A DNA stretch of 64,000 bases from Parelaphostrongylus tenuis (GCA_019055375.1 JAHQIW010000280.1:1-64000); one strand, 5' to 3'. Counted from the first letter of the stretch, positions 47,324 to 59,100 are shown. Program-made: numbers and translations. The notes: generated by a model not told the origin, from the letters alone.

Positions 47324-47992
47324 ATGAACGTCACAAGTGATCTACATTCTGAAAGGCTCGGTGGTCTGTTGTCTGCCTTGTTGGCCTCGAGGCAGCCGCA
47401 ACCGCAGCAGTCGAACGGGTTCGGGGCCGCCGTGGAACCATCGTAAGTTCGTTGGTCCGTTGAAATTTCTTGGGGTTTTTTCACATGTAATTAAAATTGT
47501 AGAGCGCATGTGGCGCAGTGAGTAGAGGTGCTCTGCGTCGCACACGAGGTCAATGGTTCGATCTCGCGCTCATGGCCTACCAAGCCATCTATCCCTCCGG
47601 GGTCGGTAAATTGGTACTAGGCAGGTTTCAGACTTGTCTGGGAGGATAAGCTGCACTGACTCGGCTCAGCGGAAACCGCCCGCGAGTTATTTTTAAGGCC
47701 AGATATGCATTCAATCACCTCAAACGAAGTTAAAAATTAAAGTCGAATGCATGGCGCATCCCTCAGGGATTGAGCAACGTCGAGAGCTTTACCTTTATTC
47801 TTTAACTACAATTTGTCTCGATGATTTAGGTGTTCGGTCGCCTATAGCGGACAGCAATCGATAAACCGACAGGACGACTCTGAAGTTGTGGTGGAGACAG
47901 TCCCAGAATTACTGGATTTTGTGAAGTCTTCTACCAGCCCAAGTTCGTTCATTAGCCTCCTTGGCTCCTGTCCATTACAAGGCGACGAATGA
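47324..47992 (+). CDS. Two-exon gene with predicted trans-spliced 5' end (hypothetical)
   Basis: Exon 1: acceptor TCGATTTCAG ending at 47317, six bases, then ATG at 47324; coding to 47442 (MNVTSDLHSERLGGLLSALL, then QPQPQQSNGFGAAVEPS), donor GTAAGTTC. Exon 2 from 47830 (acceptor GATGATTTAG), completing a Ser codon in phase: SCSVAYSGQQSINRQDDSEV, VETVPELLDFVKSS, SCPLQGDE and TGA at 47990-47992. 93 residues. An acceptor so close to the ATG is the hallmark of nematode spliced-leader addition. The intron carries a SINE 2. The protein is Ser/Gln-rich with no visible domain. It may be complete, or the 5' part of the longer gene to the right if the end of exon 2 is misjudged. Confidence 0.55.
47505..47800 (+). 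mobile_element. SINE family 2 copy inside intron
   Basis: GCGCATGTGGCGCAGTGAGT head, AATGGTTCGATCTCGCGCTC box B, body to GAGCTTTACCTTTATTC. Lies in the intron between 47442 and 47830. Confidence 0.75.
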
Positions 47993-48259
47993 AGATTCAA
48001 ACCATTTGCTGGACAAAAACTTTTCATAGGAACGTTAGTAATCATTCGAAAGCTTAGCTCTCTGGCTAACGCTGTGCGTGGCCTGTCTTAAAAAAAGTAA
48101 TTTTAAGGCGATGTAAAATTCGAAATAAAATCATGTTTCTCATCGGCTGCGCAATTCAACTATAACTTCGCTGGAAGAGCGAAGAGCTAATTTGCGTGTA
48201 AAGAAAGCCTTTTGGTGTCAGAATCATACGTTCAAATTTGAGTTCCTTTCTAAGCGGAG

Positions 48260-48561
48260 TGCATGTGGCGCAATGGTTAGAGGTTCTCTGCGTCGCACAC
48301 GAGGTCAATGGTTCGATCTCGCGCTCATGGCTCACCAAGCCATCCATCCCTCCGGGGTCGGCATATTGGTACCAGGCAGGTCTCAGACTTGTCTGGGAGG
48401 ATAAACAGCACTGACTCGGTTCAGCGGGAGGCCACCGCGAGTCATTGTAAAGGCCAGATATGCATTCAATCACCTCAAACGAAGTTGAAAATTGAAGTCG
48501 AATGCATGGCGCAATCCCTCAGGGATTGATCAACGCCGAGACCTTTATCCTTTATCCTTTA
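48260..48561 (+). mobile_element. SINE family 2, reference copy with target duplication
   Basis: 302 bp. TGCATGTGGCGCAATGGTTA (box A), ATGGTTCGATCTCGCG (box B), conserved body CAAGCCATCCATCCCTCCGG, and tail TTTATCCTTTATCCTTTA. Flanked by a perfect 12-bp duplication TTCTAAGCGGAG (48248-48259 and 48562-48573), so insertion was by target-primed retrotransposition. Confidence 0.85.
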
Positions 48562-49097
48562 TTCTAAGCGGAGAAAAAATTCCTAATTGAGTGAGAAAAA
48601 ATCGCATTTCTGCGAAGCGCCAATCGATCGATTCGTGGCCGGCTGCCGCATTGAGTTTGCGGCCACCAGGGCTACGCGACCGTGAATTAGCCCGTAAACA
48701 AAAAGGCCGAATTTGTGAAACTCGATCGTATCATCCATGCTAAAACGCAGAGGAGCGTTCTTTCCAGAAAATAAGCACAGCTTTGTAATCCTTGAATCGT
48801 ACGCTATCGAATGATTACTAGTAGTCTGAAAAGGAGCTCTGTCTTGCGAGAAAAATGCGTGTGTAAAACACATAGGTTTTCCTTTTGTAACAACGTCAAA
48901 GAAGGGTTTTGTGAAAAATCGGCCACATAGCGCGCTAGCCAGAGATTTAAGCTTTCGAATGATCACTAGCACACTCTTATGAATATTTCCTGTCCAGCGA
49001 GCGGAGTCGATATTCATTTCTCGCCTCATAATGACAAGTACCTCCACTTTTTTCTATGAATATATCGGCTTTTCTCTTGATTGAACACATTCTTCAG

Positions 49098-49229
49098 GGA
49101 AGATTCGGGATGTTGTGGTGCGATTCTTACGTGATCTTTGCTGGCGGAAAGTGATCGTGAGCTAATCCGACAGAAAGTTCGTGAGAAGATTGAAGAAGAG
49201 AAAAGGAAGAAGCGGGAATCGCAGATGTG
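49098..49229 (+). other. Candidate exon with one-base frameshift
   Basis: After the acceptor CATTCTTCAG the frame IRDVVVRFLRDL is open, then a one-base slip near 49137 leads into LAESDRELIRQKVREKIEEE and KRKKRESQ, a charged helix. A second slip continues as STLKSVLISSENIDLPVAIT. The sequence looks protein-coding but needs indels, so it is either an assembly error, a decayed exon, or a retro-fragment. Confidence 0.35.
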
Positions 49230-49340
49230 GGTTTATCTACTCTCAAGTCTGTCTTGATCTCTTCTGAAAACATTGATCTGCCCGTAGCGATTACGCAGAT
49301 TTCAAGGAAGTTCTTCATTACTTAGCTAACATCACGAAGT

Positions 49341-49605
49341 TGGGGAACCAGTGGCCGAGTGGTTGTGTTGCTCGTCGCGTTACGCGTGGGCCATAACCCC
49401 ATTCACTAACACTCTCCGGCAGTCAGTAGCGAACGCCCTATGGAACGTTACAACCAGGTTTTCCTCGAACCGGAAGAGGCCGCGCTGAACCAATATTCTA
49501 CGACGTTCAAAAAGAAGACGAAGAAACGACTGAATGTTGGAACTACTGGGATCCTCATAGTGAAAAGAAAGACACTATGAAGACGGATCAATAAAGTGTC
49601 GAGTG
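49341..49605 (+). mobile_element. SINE family 3 copy
   Basis: GGGAACCAGTGGCCGAGTGG head and GATCAATAAAGTGTCGAGTG tail, homologous along its length to 43908-44171. Possible flanks gaagttgg/gaagcttgg. Confidence 0.6.
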
Positions 49606-49968
49606 TGTCAATGAAGCTTGGTTTATTTAGTAAGTTAGTGAGCTGGTAAATAGTAGTAATTACAAAGTTATTTAGTAAAGCTTAGCGATATACGCTTGTC
49701 TCGACGGTTGCGCCCGTCGCGTCAGGATCGCGCGCCCGTACTATGGGTAGCAGAGAGGGAAGATACCAAAGTGCTAGTCAAGTGAATTATCACAAGCTGC
49801 ACCGTCTTCCGTCAGTCGATGTTTTGCGGTTGCAAACAGATAAACATTGCTTTTTATTCAACTGAATCTTAAAACTTCGTTAGCTATTCATAATCTATAT
49901 TTCCACATATATCCTTTCATTATCATTTGAGCCAACTTGTCATGTGGTCTGGTAAGGGCTCTTGTACA

Positions 49969-50011
49969 GCCCGAGACACGTGTTTCGTCCTTACAGACTC
50001 CTCAGCCGGGC
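49969..50011 (-). ncRNA. Type-I hammerhead ribozyme, core intact (left arm of c)
   Basis: Minus strand: GCCCGG, CUGAGGA (N7 = G, allowed), GUCU-GUAA-GGAC, GAAA, C-ACGU-GUC, UCGGGC. All conserved positions and all three helices present. Predicted cut between 49975 and 49974. Confidence 0.7.
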
Positions 50012-50161
50012 AGAACCCGTCGTCTTTCGATCTTTTTATAGTCACTTCTCTCGGGAGCCTTACACTCCTTATAGAGAGTCATCGACGACGTACGCTTTAC
50101 ACTCTATGTCAAGTGAAACCGAGAGAACTGATTATAAAAAGACCGAAAGACGACGGGTTCT

Positions 50162-50204
50162 GCCCGGCTGACGAGTCTGTAAGGAAGAAACACGTGTATC
50201 GGGC
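50162..50204 (+). ncRNA. Type-I hammerhead ribozyme, one helix II mismatch (right arm of c)
   Basis: GCCCGG, CUGACGA, GUCU-GUAA-GGAA, GAAA, C-ACGU-GUA, UCGGGC. The base before GAAA is A instead of C (50186), losing the first helix II pair. The cut would follow GUA at 50198. Confidence 0.6.
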
Positions 50205-50538
50205 TGTACAAGAGCCCTTGCCAGACCACATGACAAGTCGGCTCAAATAATAATGAAAGGATATATTGTAATTTGAGCGTGGTCTAAACAAAGCACTCGA
50301 AACAAAGGCATATTTCCACAGTCATCGTGTGTCGCTAAGACTCAATACCCAGGCCTCGTAAAAGGCTGTGAAGATGTACATCTTAAAGCTTTTGAGGTTT
50401 TTAGAAAACAGTCGGACAAAAGGCAATGTTTATCGATGGCAGCCGCAAAATATCGACAGGAAGGCAGTGCAACTTGTATCATTTCAGTTAACTAGCACTG
50501 CGGCATCCTCCCCCTCTGCTACTCTTAGCGTGAAGCAT

Positions 50539-50584
50539 GTGATAGTGACGAGACGAACAAACCGTCGAAACGTGCGTATATCGC
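50539..50584 (+). ncRNA. Hammerhead-like motif in foldback module X
   Basis: GUGAUA, GUGACGA, GACG-AACAAAC-CGUC, GAAA, C-GUGC-GUA, UAUCGC. Helix I is six pairs and helix II four pairs. The only core fault is G for C at the first core position. The inverted copy at 51575-51620 shares the fault. The copy near 49690-49735 has C there but other changes; the one near 51990-52040 has A. Confidence 0.45.
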
Positions 50585-50868
50585 CAAGATGCGATACTAA
50601 ACTTCGTAGAAGGCTAAAGAGAAAAGTCTGTGACAAAACTATTCGAAATACTGCTTTTGATCAGTTCTCTGTTCAACGTCAGCATGAAAAATTTCGACCT
50701 CATAAGGAAGTTGAACCCGCGTTTCATCCATGCCGTGACGCTTGCTACCGTTACACCACCGAGGCACCGTTGCGCTACCACGTATCCTGCAATGTCTCTA
50801 TCATAGCTATCAACCACTTATTTATTACAGGTTTGGTCGCATAAGCACAAGCGATTTATGAATCCAGT

Positions 50869-50985
50869 TAAGCTGACATTCATTGTGATATGTTATACTC
50901 AAGATCGCAACAGTAGAAGACGTAAAAACATGATGAATCTTGAGTATCACGTATCACAATGGCTGTCAGCTTAATTGGTTTTATA
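50869..50985. repeat. Short hairpin at the foldback centre
   Basis: AAGCTGACATTCATTGTGAT and ATCACAATGGCTGTCAGCTT pair, as do tactcaagat and atcttgagta. A palindrome within the larger palindrome. Confidence 0.7.
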
Positions 50986-51006
50986 AAGTCATATTGCTTA
51001 CCCGAC

Positions 51007-51310
51007 GAGCGTATGTGGCGCAGTGGTAGAAGTGCACTGCGTCGCACACGAGGTCTGTGTTTCGATCTCGCGCTCATGGTTCACCAAGCCATCCGTCCCT
51101 CTGGGGTCGGTAAATTGGTATCAGACTGGTCTGAGACTTGTATGGGGGAATAAGCGGCACTGACTCGGTTCAGCGGGAGGCCACCGCGAGTCATTGTAAA
51201 GGCCACATATGCATTCAATCACCTCGAACGATGTTAGAAATCAAAGACGAATGCATGGCGCATCCCTCAGGGATTGATCAACGCCGAGAGCTTTATCTTT
51301 TTGTCCTTTT
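51007..51310 (+). mobile_element. SINE family 2 copy in the foldback spacer
   Basis: GTATGTGGCGCAGTGGTAGA head, TGTTTCGATCTCGCG box B. Flanks ATTGCTTACCCGAC and ATTGCATACCCGAC (13 of 14), a target duplication. Confidence 0.8.
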
Positions 51311-52492
51311 ATTGCATACCCGACCAAACCTGTTATAGTGGTAGTGGCTGATAGCTATGGTAGAGACACTGATGAAGGAACGGTAGAGAAACGGTGCCTC
51401 GGTGGCGTAGTGGTAACACACGCCTCCGGTATGGGTGAAGCGTGGGCTCAGTTCTCGTCGAGGTCAATTTTTCATGCTGATGTCTATCAGAGAATTGATC
51501 GGTAGAAGTGCTTTGAGTAGTCTGTCACAGACTTTTCTCTTTAACCTTTTACGACGATTAGTATCGCATCTCGGTGATATACGCACGTTTCGACGGTTTG
51601 TTCGTCTCGTCACTAACACACGCTTCATGCTAAGAGTAGCAGAGTTGCAGGATGCCGTAGTGCTTGTGAACTGAAATGATACGTGTTGCACTGTCTTCCT
51701 TCCAGTCGATATTTTGCGGCTGTCATCGTATAAACATTGCCTTTTATTCGACTGCTTTCTAAAAACCTCAAGAAGGAAGAGAACAAGAAGAAGGAAGAAC
51801 AAGATATACATTTTCACAGTCTTTTACGAGGCCTAGTATGAGTCTTAGCGACACACGATGACTGTGGAAATATAGATCTAGCGAGGTTTTGATATTTAGT
51901 CGAATAAGAAGCAATATTTATCTGATTACAACCGCAAAACATCGACTGACGGGAGACGGTGCAGCATGTGATAATTCACTTGACCAGCATTGTGGTATCT
52001 TCCCTCTCTGAGTGTGAGGCGTGCGATGACGAGACGGGCGGAACCATCGAGACGCGCATATGTCGCAACGATGTAATATCAAACCTCGTAAAAGGTCATT
52101 AAAAAAAGTCTATGGAAATGTATACATTGAAGTTCCTGAGCTTTCTGGAAATCGCTCGACTAAACGACTATTTGAGATATTTTCCGTTATGCACACTGTG
52201 TTTCAGACCTTTGAAAATCTGCGTTCTTCGGGGTTATAGTGTTCATTTGATAGCCTTAATGTTGAGAATTCTCATGATGTACGAAGTTTTGGAAAAGGCC
52301 TCTTTAGTGCTGTATAGCAATAAAAATTATTGTGTTCCATACCCGGCGCGTTTTGGCGCGTATTTCGTCACTTATTTGAAAATTTTCTCCTGCGATGCAC
52401 AGAAATTTGTAAGTTTTTTGTATTGCAGTTGTAAGAAAAAGCTTTGTTTTTTCGTTCTGTGGACTTAGTTTTTCTTTTATTTCCATTTTGTA

Positions 52493-52597
52493 TTGCCACG
52501 TGAACCCGCTACTAATCCTAAGCCTAAGCCTGCACCGCAGAAGCATATGAATGTGTCGAGGTTCTTGCAGCATCAGAATCATGTGTTTGATCTAAAG
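52493..52597 (+). other. Exon-like open segment without a clear acceptor
   Basis: PREPATNPKPKPAPQKHMNV, then SRFLQHQNHVFDLK followed by GTTTTT. Composition looks coding but no AG precedes it within 25 bp, so support is weak. The surrounding 52112-52680 shows nothing else. Confidence 0.25.
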
Positions 52598-52687
52598 GTT
52601 TTTTTTTTCAAAGCCGAGATAAGCCCTAGATTTAATAACGAAAACTGTAGGTTGTATAAAAATTGCGCTGTGCGATCGATACACTGC

Positions 52688-52812
52688 CACACACACACAC
52701 ACGCACACACACACACACACATATACACATACACACACATATACACATACACACGTACACATACACATCCACATACATATACACATATACATACACACAC
52801 ATACACACACAC

Positions 52813-52843
<31 letters not shown>

Positions 52844-52901
52844 TCTGCACATCACATATGCACATACACATATGCACATACACATACACACACGTATACA
52901 C
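52688..52901. repeat. Microsatellite, (AC)n and (ACACAT)n
   Basis: About 214 bp of CA-rich tandem repeats, starting as (CA)n and continuing as ACACAT/ACATAC hexamer variants. Long open frames over it on both strands are artefacts of the repeat. Confidence 0.95.
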
Positions 52902-53144
52902 TAGCCGACAAGAAATGCGCGCTGAGTGCGATACACAATTTTCTACTACCAGCCACAGGCCACTAAGAAGTGCGTTTCAAAAACCGAGTACACTATTAAT
53001 ATTGTCGAGATTTGAGCTATCGAATGACTTTGGAAGAAAGCCGGAAACGTGATTCCCAAGTGGTTGGAACAGGGTGCGCATAACGGAACAGTATTGAGTT
53101 TTGTTATGTAATTATTATCGTTTTACATGTGGCGGCCAATTCAG

Positions 53145-56100
53145 GAGTCAGGTAGAAGTCAATAGAAGTGGAACAACTTCCGTAAGCTCCGTATCGCAGC
53201 TGGTTGTGGACCAGTCGTTGAGATGTGCCCCAGAGATTATTGACTCGTCGAATCAGGATAGTTTTTTTCTCCTATTTTTCAAGTTCTTAAGCCATACTCT
53301 AGCCAGTAGAATACTGATGATTCTCCAGCCAAATCACGAAAGAATTTATTAGGTAGTGCCATCAGTTTTGACACTAGCAATAAACACCGAATCTTTTAAC
53401 CAGAACTATTCAAATTAGCCTGATTTTGGTATCGTTCGAATGCGCATTTTCTTGTGATACAAGTTGCCTACACTTGCTCTAGAATAGAACTGTCGTGAAT
53501 CAAGCTAACGCTTATACTTATCCGGTTTTGAAAAGACTTATTTATAACGCTGAAAAATTTACAATAAACATATGTTCTACATCCACCGCGCAATCCATCT
53601 GTTATTTCAATGCAAATACGAGAAGCACACCTCACTTAGGCACTATCAATCACTGTTTACGCCGGACCCACCCGCTGCCCCCATTCAACCTCACCGCCTG
53701 TGAATTGGCCAAAGAACACTTGATCGCGCATGTGAGTCAGACTTATTTCCCAACTGTATTACAGAGAAACGGTCTTTTCATGATATTTGCACAGCGTTGG
53801 AACTAGTGACTATTACGCTATCCAATGATTACTAATCACACCTGTATCACCTGTCGGCCCGTTGACCGTCGAGTGACTCTGGCGGGTACCAGCAACACTT
53901 CCATTTTTCCCCATCGCGTGCAAGAGTAGCCCAGTGGGTCCTCCTCGCTCTAGGTATTCGTTGAGCATCATATCTCTCTTCTATAGCTTTCGTGAAGAAA
54001 TCGGACCAACGGGTCGGTGGTCTTCCTGTAGAGCGTTTGATGTCGCGAGAAATCCAGTCGGTAATGGCTCTCGTCCATCGGTTGTTGTTGAAGCGCATCA
54101 CGTGTCCGGCCCACCTTATTTTTGATATCCTGGCGTGTAGGACGGCGTCTCTGATTTTCGATCGTTGACGTAGGTCGGAACCTCGGATCCTTTCTCTCAT
54201 TTGCGAGATACGGGATACTCCTAGCATCGACCTTTCGACTGTGCGTTCAATAGCGCCTAGTGATCTTTCATCGTGCTTACGTAACGACCAGGTTTCTGCT
54301 GCATACGTCAGGGCACGGATAATTGTTGAGTCGAAAAGGTGGGCACGGAGTCGGATGTTCTTTGTCCTCTTCACTACATCTTCGATGCTCTTAAACGTTC
54401 CCCAAGCCGCTCGTTTCCTTCTGCTCAACTCTGAAACTAGGTCGTTCGTCATGTTGATTTCACGGCCTAGATAGATGTAAATGGAGCATTCAAAGATTGT
54501 CGTTCCGTTGAGCGTGAATGGGGCATTCACAACTCATCCGTTCCTCATGAAAGTCGTTTTCGTTAGATTTAGTTCTAGTTTTATCTTTGATTACTAATAG
54601 TCTTAAGGAAGAGCTCTGTACTGCAAAGAATATGCGCGTGTGAAACGTAGTTTAATTTTGAATTTTACAGCGTTATGAAAGGGTCTTTTCAAAAGACCGG
54701 CCAAGTACAGCGCTAGCTTGAGATTTCAACTATCGAATGATCTCTAACACTCTTTATGAAAACTTCTTGCCTAGCGTCGAGGATGGGCTTGAAAATTTGG
54801 GTCACCAAACGGGAAGTACCAGCACGGGTTCAACTTCGCGTGGTTTTCATGGTTCTGCATGTCACTCAATAAATTAGGTGTTGAATTAAAAACATAACAT
54901 TGCAAAAAAGCGGTGAAATGAAGATTTTCTAGGAAAGTGTAGATTTTTCCGTGAACCCTTTTTTAGACTTTTGAACGAACAGTGTTGCTGAATGACTCCT
55001 TAAATGGGTCGTTGAATAATCACTGGATTCACGATGTCTCCGTTTCCAGTGCCTCATCTGCTTATGTCGACCAAATAGCTCAACCATCATTCCAAACGGC
55101 GCAGCCGTTTTATGTACGTGAGGCCTTTTTTCTTCTTGCATTCCACCGGGGTGCGTGTAGCCAAGTGGTTAGAGGTGTCCTGCGGTGCACAAGTGGTCGG
55201 TGTTACGACCCTGTACCTCCCTAGACTCACCAATCCCTCGCGGGTCGGTGATTTGGTGCCAGACTTCTCTGAAAGGATAGCAATACTGGCCTGAGAGATC
55301 GGTAGGCCATCGTGAGCCAATCATTGTAAGGGCCAGATATTCGTCCCAAAGATGGTACGAATGGAGTCCATTGCATGGGTCATCCTTCAAGATTTGGTCA
55401 ACATCGAGAGCTCCATCCTTTTTCATTTGTATCTCGGTCGTAGTTTACCCTCTCTAGCTATCGTTTCCAGAATACGTCGATAGGGAGTTTGTCGTCAAAT
55501 CATGGATATGCTGGGTTCGAGGCAGGTGTTACACCTGTCACATGCATTGATGGGACTGTATCGAGTGCATCTTTTCAGAAAGACATCGTTCAACGAACGC
55601 CTCTTTCATGTAAGTTCTCAGTGGCATATTTAGTTCAGTCATGTCACATCACCTTTTTTCTCCACTCTTTACGAATAGAACAACAACAGAGAGAAAGAGA
55701 ACCATAGTATAACTGATTGGTTTTGAGAGATTCTTTGGACCTCTTTAACATATTGGGGACGGCGGGCCCCACAGCGCTACCTCCGCCCCGTCGAGCGCGC
55801 GGCCTCTCAGCGCCGAGCGGCGAGCGGTGACGAGTGACGAGTGCTGGCGTTCATGGAGGAAAAGGTTTCTGGTTCAATCCCCTAGCACGACGTTTCGTTG
55901 TGGTTGTTTTGGTGTTGTTTTGTGGTGTCGAATAGTATTGAGATTCTTGTGTAACGTAATTATTAGAAGAGGAAACGCCTAACTGTCTTACATTTCACTA
56001 CTTCTTAATACGGAACGGAGATCAAAAGGGCAACACCAAGGAAACTATAGTGAAGCGCCGTGTTGGGGGATCTAACTAGCAACCTTCTCGATGGGCGGGA

Positions 56101-59100
56101 GCACGAGCTTTATTTCCAGCTTTATTTCTTCCTTCAAAAGATTTCGATTCGTGCATACGACCAGACGAAACATTATAGGTTCTCTTTCGCAGTTTTTCAG
56201 GTTATGAGTCTGCAAATTGAGAGTTTATTTGTGAAGGAAATACTGTAATTTTTATTCTGGAGATCTATGACTTTTAGGTCCATATTAACCTTTTGCGAGT
56301 GACATTTGAGATCGCTGCCCCCAGAGCAATTTCATTATCTATTCAGGGTTTTTTCTTCTATCCCATGGAATTTTGTAGACTTTTATTATTACCTCTATAC
56401 TCGACTGTTTTTCTGGGACCTCGTTAAAACAATATATAATCTGATAACACATCGAAGCCTTCAAGAGGTCTGTTATGGCAGTTAGACTCGTGTTTTGTCC
56501 TTTTGCCCGCCTCTTCATTAGCACGATGCCTTTCCTTTGAGCCAATCTTTTTTAACCTTCGAGAAGCACCGTCGATAGGCATGCGGCGTCGGGCCGTCGT
56601 CTGCGCGACAGTTGAGGCAGGTGACATCCGCACGTCTGCGCATGCATGTCTGGCCGTCTGCATGCTTTCCCACGAGACGCGACGCCGCCATTAGAGTAGC
56701 TGAGTAACTTTTGACGTCACGCGGCTCGGTACGGAACGTGTCGTATGATCCTCAAAAGGTCAACGGGATACATCTTTTACATATAAAGAGAGAATCAACT
56801 GTCAACAACTATGATGCTGGGTGATTATCTCACTTGACATGTAGTGATCTGTTATCTCTGCAGTGTGAATTGATCTTTTTACCAGGTGTGTACAGTGTAA
56901 CATCTTCGTAGCCGATTCCTTTAGACGTCATGTGTAAATCCTCCTGCAAGAGATTGGCTCAAACGAAAGGCACAGCGCGACTGTTGATGAGGACGGAAGC
57001 CGAAACACGTGTCTATTGCTTCCTAAGAGTCGTAACAGACCTCACGAATGGATTCTCCTAGTTCTCCTATACATTCTCCATGTTTTTAGTGCATATCTAG
57101 CTTTCGAGGTAATTGAACGCAAATCTAGCCTTTCCATTGACTCACGGTGGCCTACCGCTGTATCGAGTCAGTACTGCTTATCCTTCTAGACAAGTTGTGG
57201 ACCAGTCTGGTACCCTTTTACCGACCCTGGAGAGATAGTGATTTGGTGAGCCTTGAAGGCGAGATCTTAGAGCGGATTGATTTGTCAGAGGTGCTCTGCA
57301 CGCACACGGGGTCGATGGTAGGATCTCGCGTTCGTGGCTTACCAAGCCATCCATCCCTCCGGAGTCGATAAGTTGGTACCAGACTGGTCTCAGACTTGTT
57401 GGTGCTATGCTGGTCCCTAACTTGTTTAGAAGGATTGCAGACTGACTCGATGTAGCGGGAGCCCGCCGCGAATCATTATAAAGGCCAGATTTGAGTTGAG
57501 TCAACTTTGCAGTGCTACGAATGGATTAGAATGCGTGACGTACAGTCAAGATTAATCAGCGCTGAGAGTTTTATTCTTTTTTATTTAGCTCTCATGTGTG
57601 TTGATGCGACCAATAAAATAGTAACTTGAACGCGAGCTTCATTCAACTTTGGCATAAGCAATCGATCTTATTTTCCTTGCAGACAATAGGAAGAGGTTGT
57701 TGATATTGAATGAAGAGGAAATGGTGTTAAACGGGTGTCGGTCGGTGGTGCAGAAGAAGAGCACGTTTCCCAGGGTTGGGTGAATTGCGCGTTCGAGTCC
57801 CACGCCAAGCAAATGTTTTGCACATCACTCTACATCAGTGGGAAGACGAAATTGTCGAAACGTCAGCCAGATAAATTTATTTTTATCAACATCATATTAC
57901 TGGCTCATCAACAAGGAATATATGGTCAATTACTTGCACCGTAATTCAGAGAAAGTTAGTCTTCAAATTATTGTTTTGTTAATCCGGTAAAGCGCTTGAT
58001 GACAAAATATGCACAGAGGTAGTCGTAAAAACGCTCGAGATGATCTCAGAAATAACTACAAAAGTGTTGCACCAACCGGGAGTCGAACCCGGGTCTGTAC
58101 CTTGGGAGGGTACAATGATACCGCTACACCATTGGTGCTTGGTGGCGGAATGCGTGTTGTCCGCCTCACATTTGCTGAGTGCATTGCTAGCACCGACAGA
58201 AATAAAATGCCCTCGCTGTGTAGTGTTCTGTCGACCCGATAAAGGTACCAGGTTTGAGTGCATATTTAGTCGTCAACCTTATCGGGACGGCAGTTGATCG
58301 ATAACACACACAGCGCAATTCCGATAGCGGCGCGTGATTTTGTTATTTAATTAGGGTTTTTTTCTCGTTTTGAGGGGAAAGTTTAGACTTTCGTGTTATT
58401 TTAGTACTCCATGACTCTCTCCACATGCCTGGTAACAATTTTTAAGCCACACATGTTAGTGGTCTATCAAGGAGGGCTGACTTATAGACCCCAATACACG
58501 TGTTTCGGTCTTGCGATCTCGTCAGTTGCGCAATTACCCTTTCTCGTCTTTTGCTATTCTCTGTGAGTGCTCCATCATTCCTCCCCACACTAAGAGTTGG
58601 CGACAACGAACGTTTTCACTTTATGTCCAGTGAAAATCTCACCGCTTGATAAGACTTGAAAGATATGATATTTTGAATATATCATCCAAGAGCAATCGAG
58701 TGTACAACACTCTATGTTCGGTGAGATTTTCACTGGACATAGAGTGTAAAAGGTTTGTCATCGCTAAATCTTAGTATGGGGACTGGAGCACCCACACAGG
58801 ATTGACAAAAGAGGAAAGGGTAATTGCTCAACTGACGAGATCGCAAGATCGAAACACGTGTATCGGGCTCTATAAGTCAGCCCTCCTTGACAGACCACTG
58901 ACATGCGTGGCTCAAAAAATGATTATCAGGCATATTGAAATTTGAGCTGTGGTCTTCAGAAAACACTCGAATCGAAAGATATGATATCTCTCCACATGGT
59001 TGTTGCTTTTCATGCAAGTACGACTCATATACGGAGAAAACTCGTTCGAAACGTAGTCTTCCTTCGGCTTTTACAACGCTTTTTTGAGCTATCGAGTGGC

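Larger units (their letters stand above)
49908..50309 (+). mobile_element. Hammerhead-bearing palindromic element, copy c
   Basis: 402 bp, inserted in the left arm of the foldback with a perfect 11-bp duplication ATATTTCCACA (49897-49907, 50310-50320). Arms pair from GAGCCAACTTGTCATGTGGT inward. The tail ending CACTCGAAACAAAGGC is present only at the right. The matching right arm of the foldback (51845) lacks the element. Confidence 0.85.
49680..52075. repeat. 2.4-kb foldback with four alternating module copies
   Basis: Left arm 49680-50845 (interrupted by element c) pairs with right arm 51315-52075. Within each arm a module X (containing CAATGTTTATC, CCGCAAAATATCGAC, CACTTGACTAGCA, CGTCGAAACGTGCG) occurs twice in opposite orientations. 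The order is X'-Y-X-Z...Z'-X'-Y'-X. tRNA-like sequences lie inverted at 50700-50770 (minus) and 51394-51465 (plus, GCCTCGGTGGCGTAGTGGTA). The 470-bp middle holds a small hairpin (50869-50985) and a SINE 2. Confidence 0.8.
58428..58986 (+). mobile_element. Hammerhead-bearing palindromic element, copy e
   Basis: 559 bp, perfect 12-bp target duplication TCTCTCCACATG (58416-58427, 58987-58998). Arms pair from AAGCCACACATGTTAGTGG inward to a centre near 58655-58700 (gtccagtgaaaatctcacc pairs with ggtgagattttcactggac). The roughly 50-nt tail (ACACTCGAATCGAAAGATAT) is on the right only. Confidence 0.85.

Noticed and set aside
50368..50844. 158-codon plus-strand frame
   Set aside because: It lies entirely in one arm of the foldback, its partner arm shows a similar antisense frame, and it spans the ribozyme-like and tRNA-like modules.
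52592..52966. Long open frames (up to 157 codons) on both strands over the CA-rich tract
   Set aside because: They are products of the (AC)n/(ACACAT)n microsatellite; the protein is HT/CV repeats with no splice signals.
56212..56248. Terminal exon after a strong TTTTTCAG (MSLQIESLFVKEIL and stop)
   Set aside because: A possible alternative end of the plus-strand gene, but in the phase required it gives only five codons; the 63.0-63.3 kb exons fit better.
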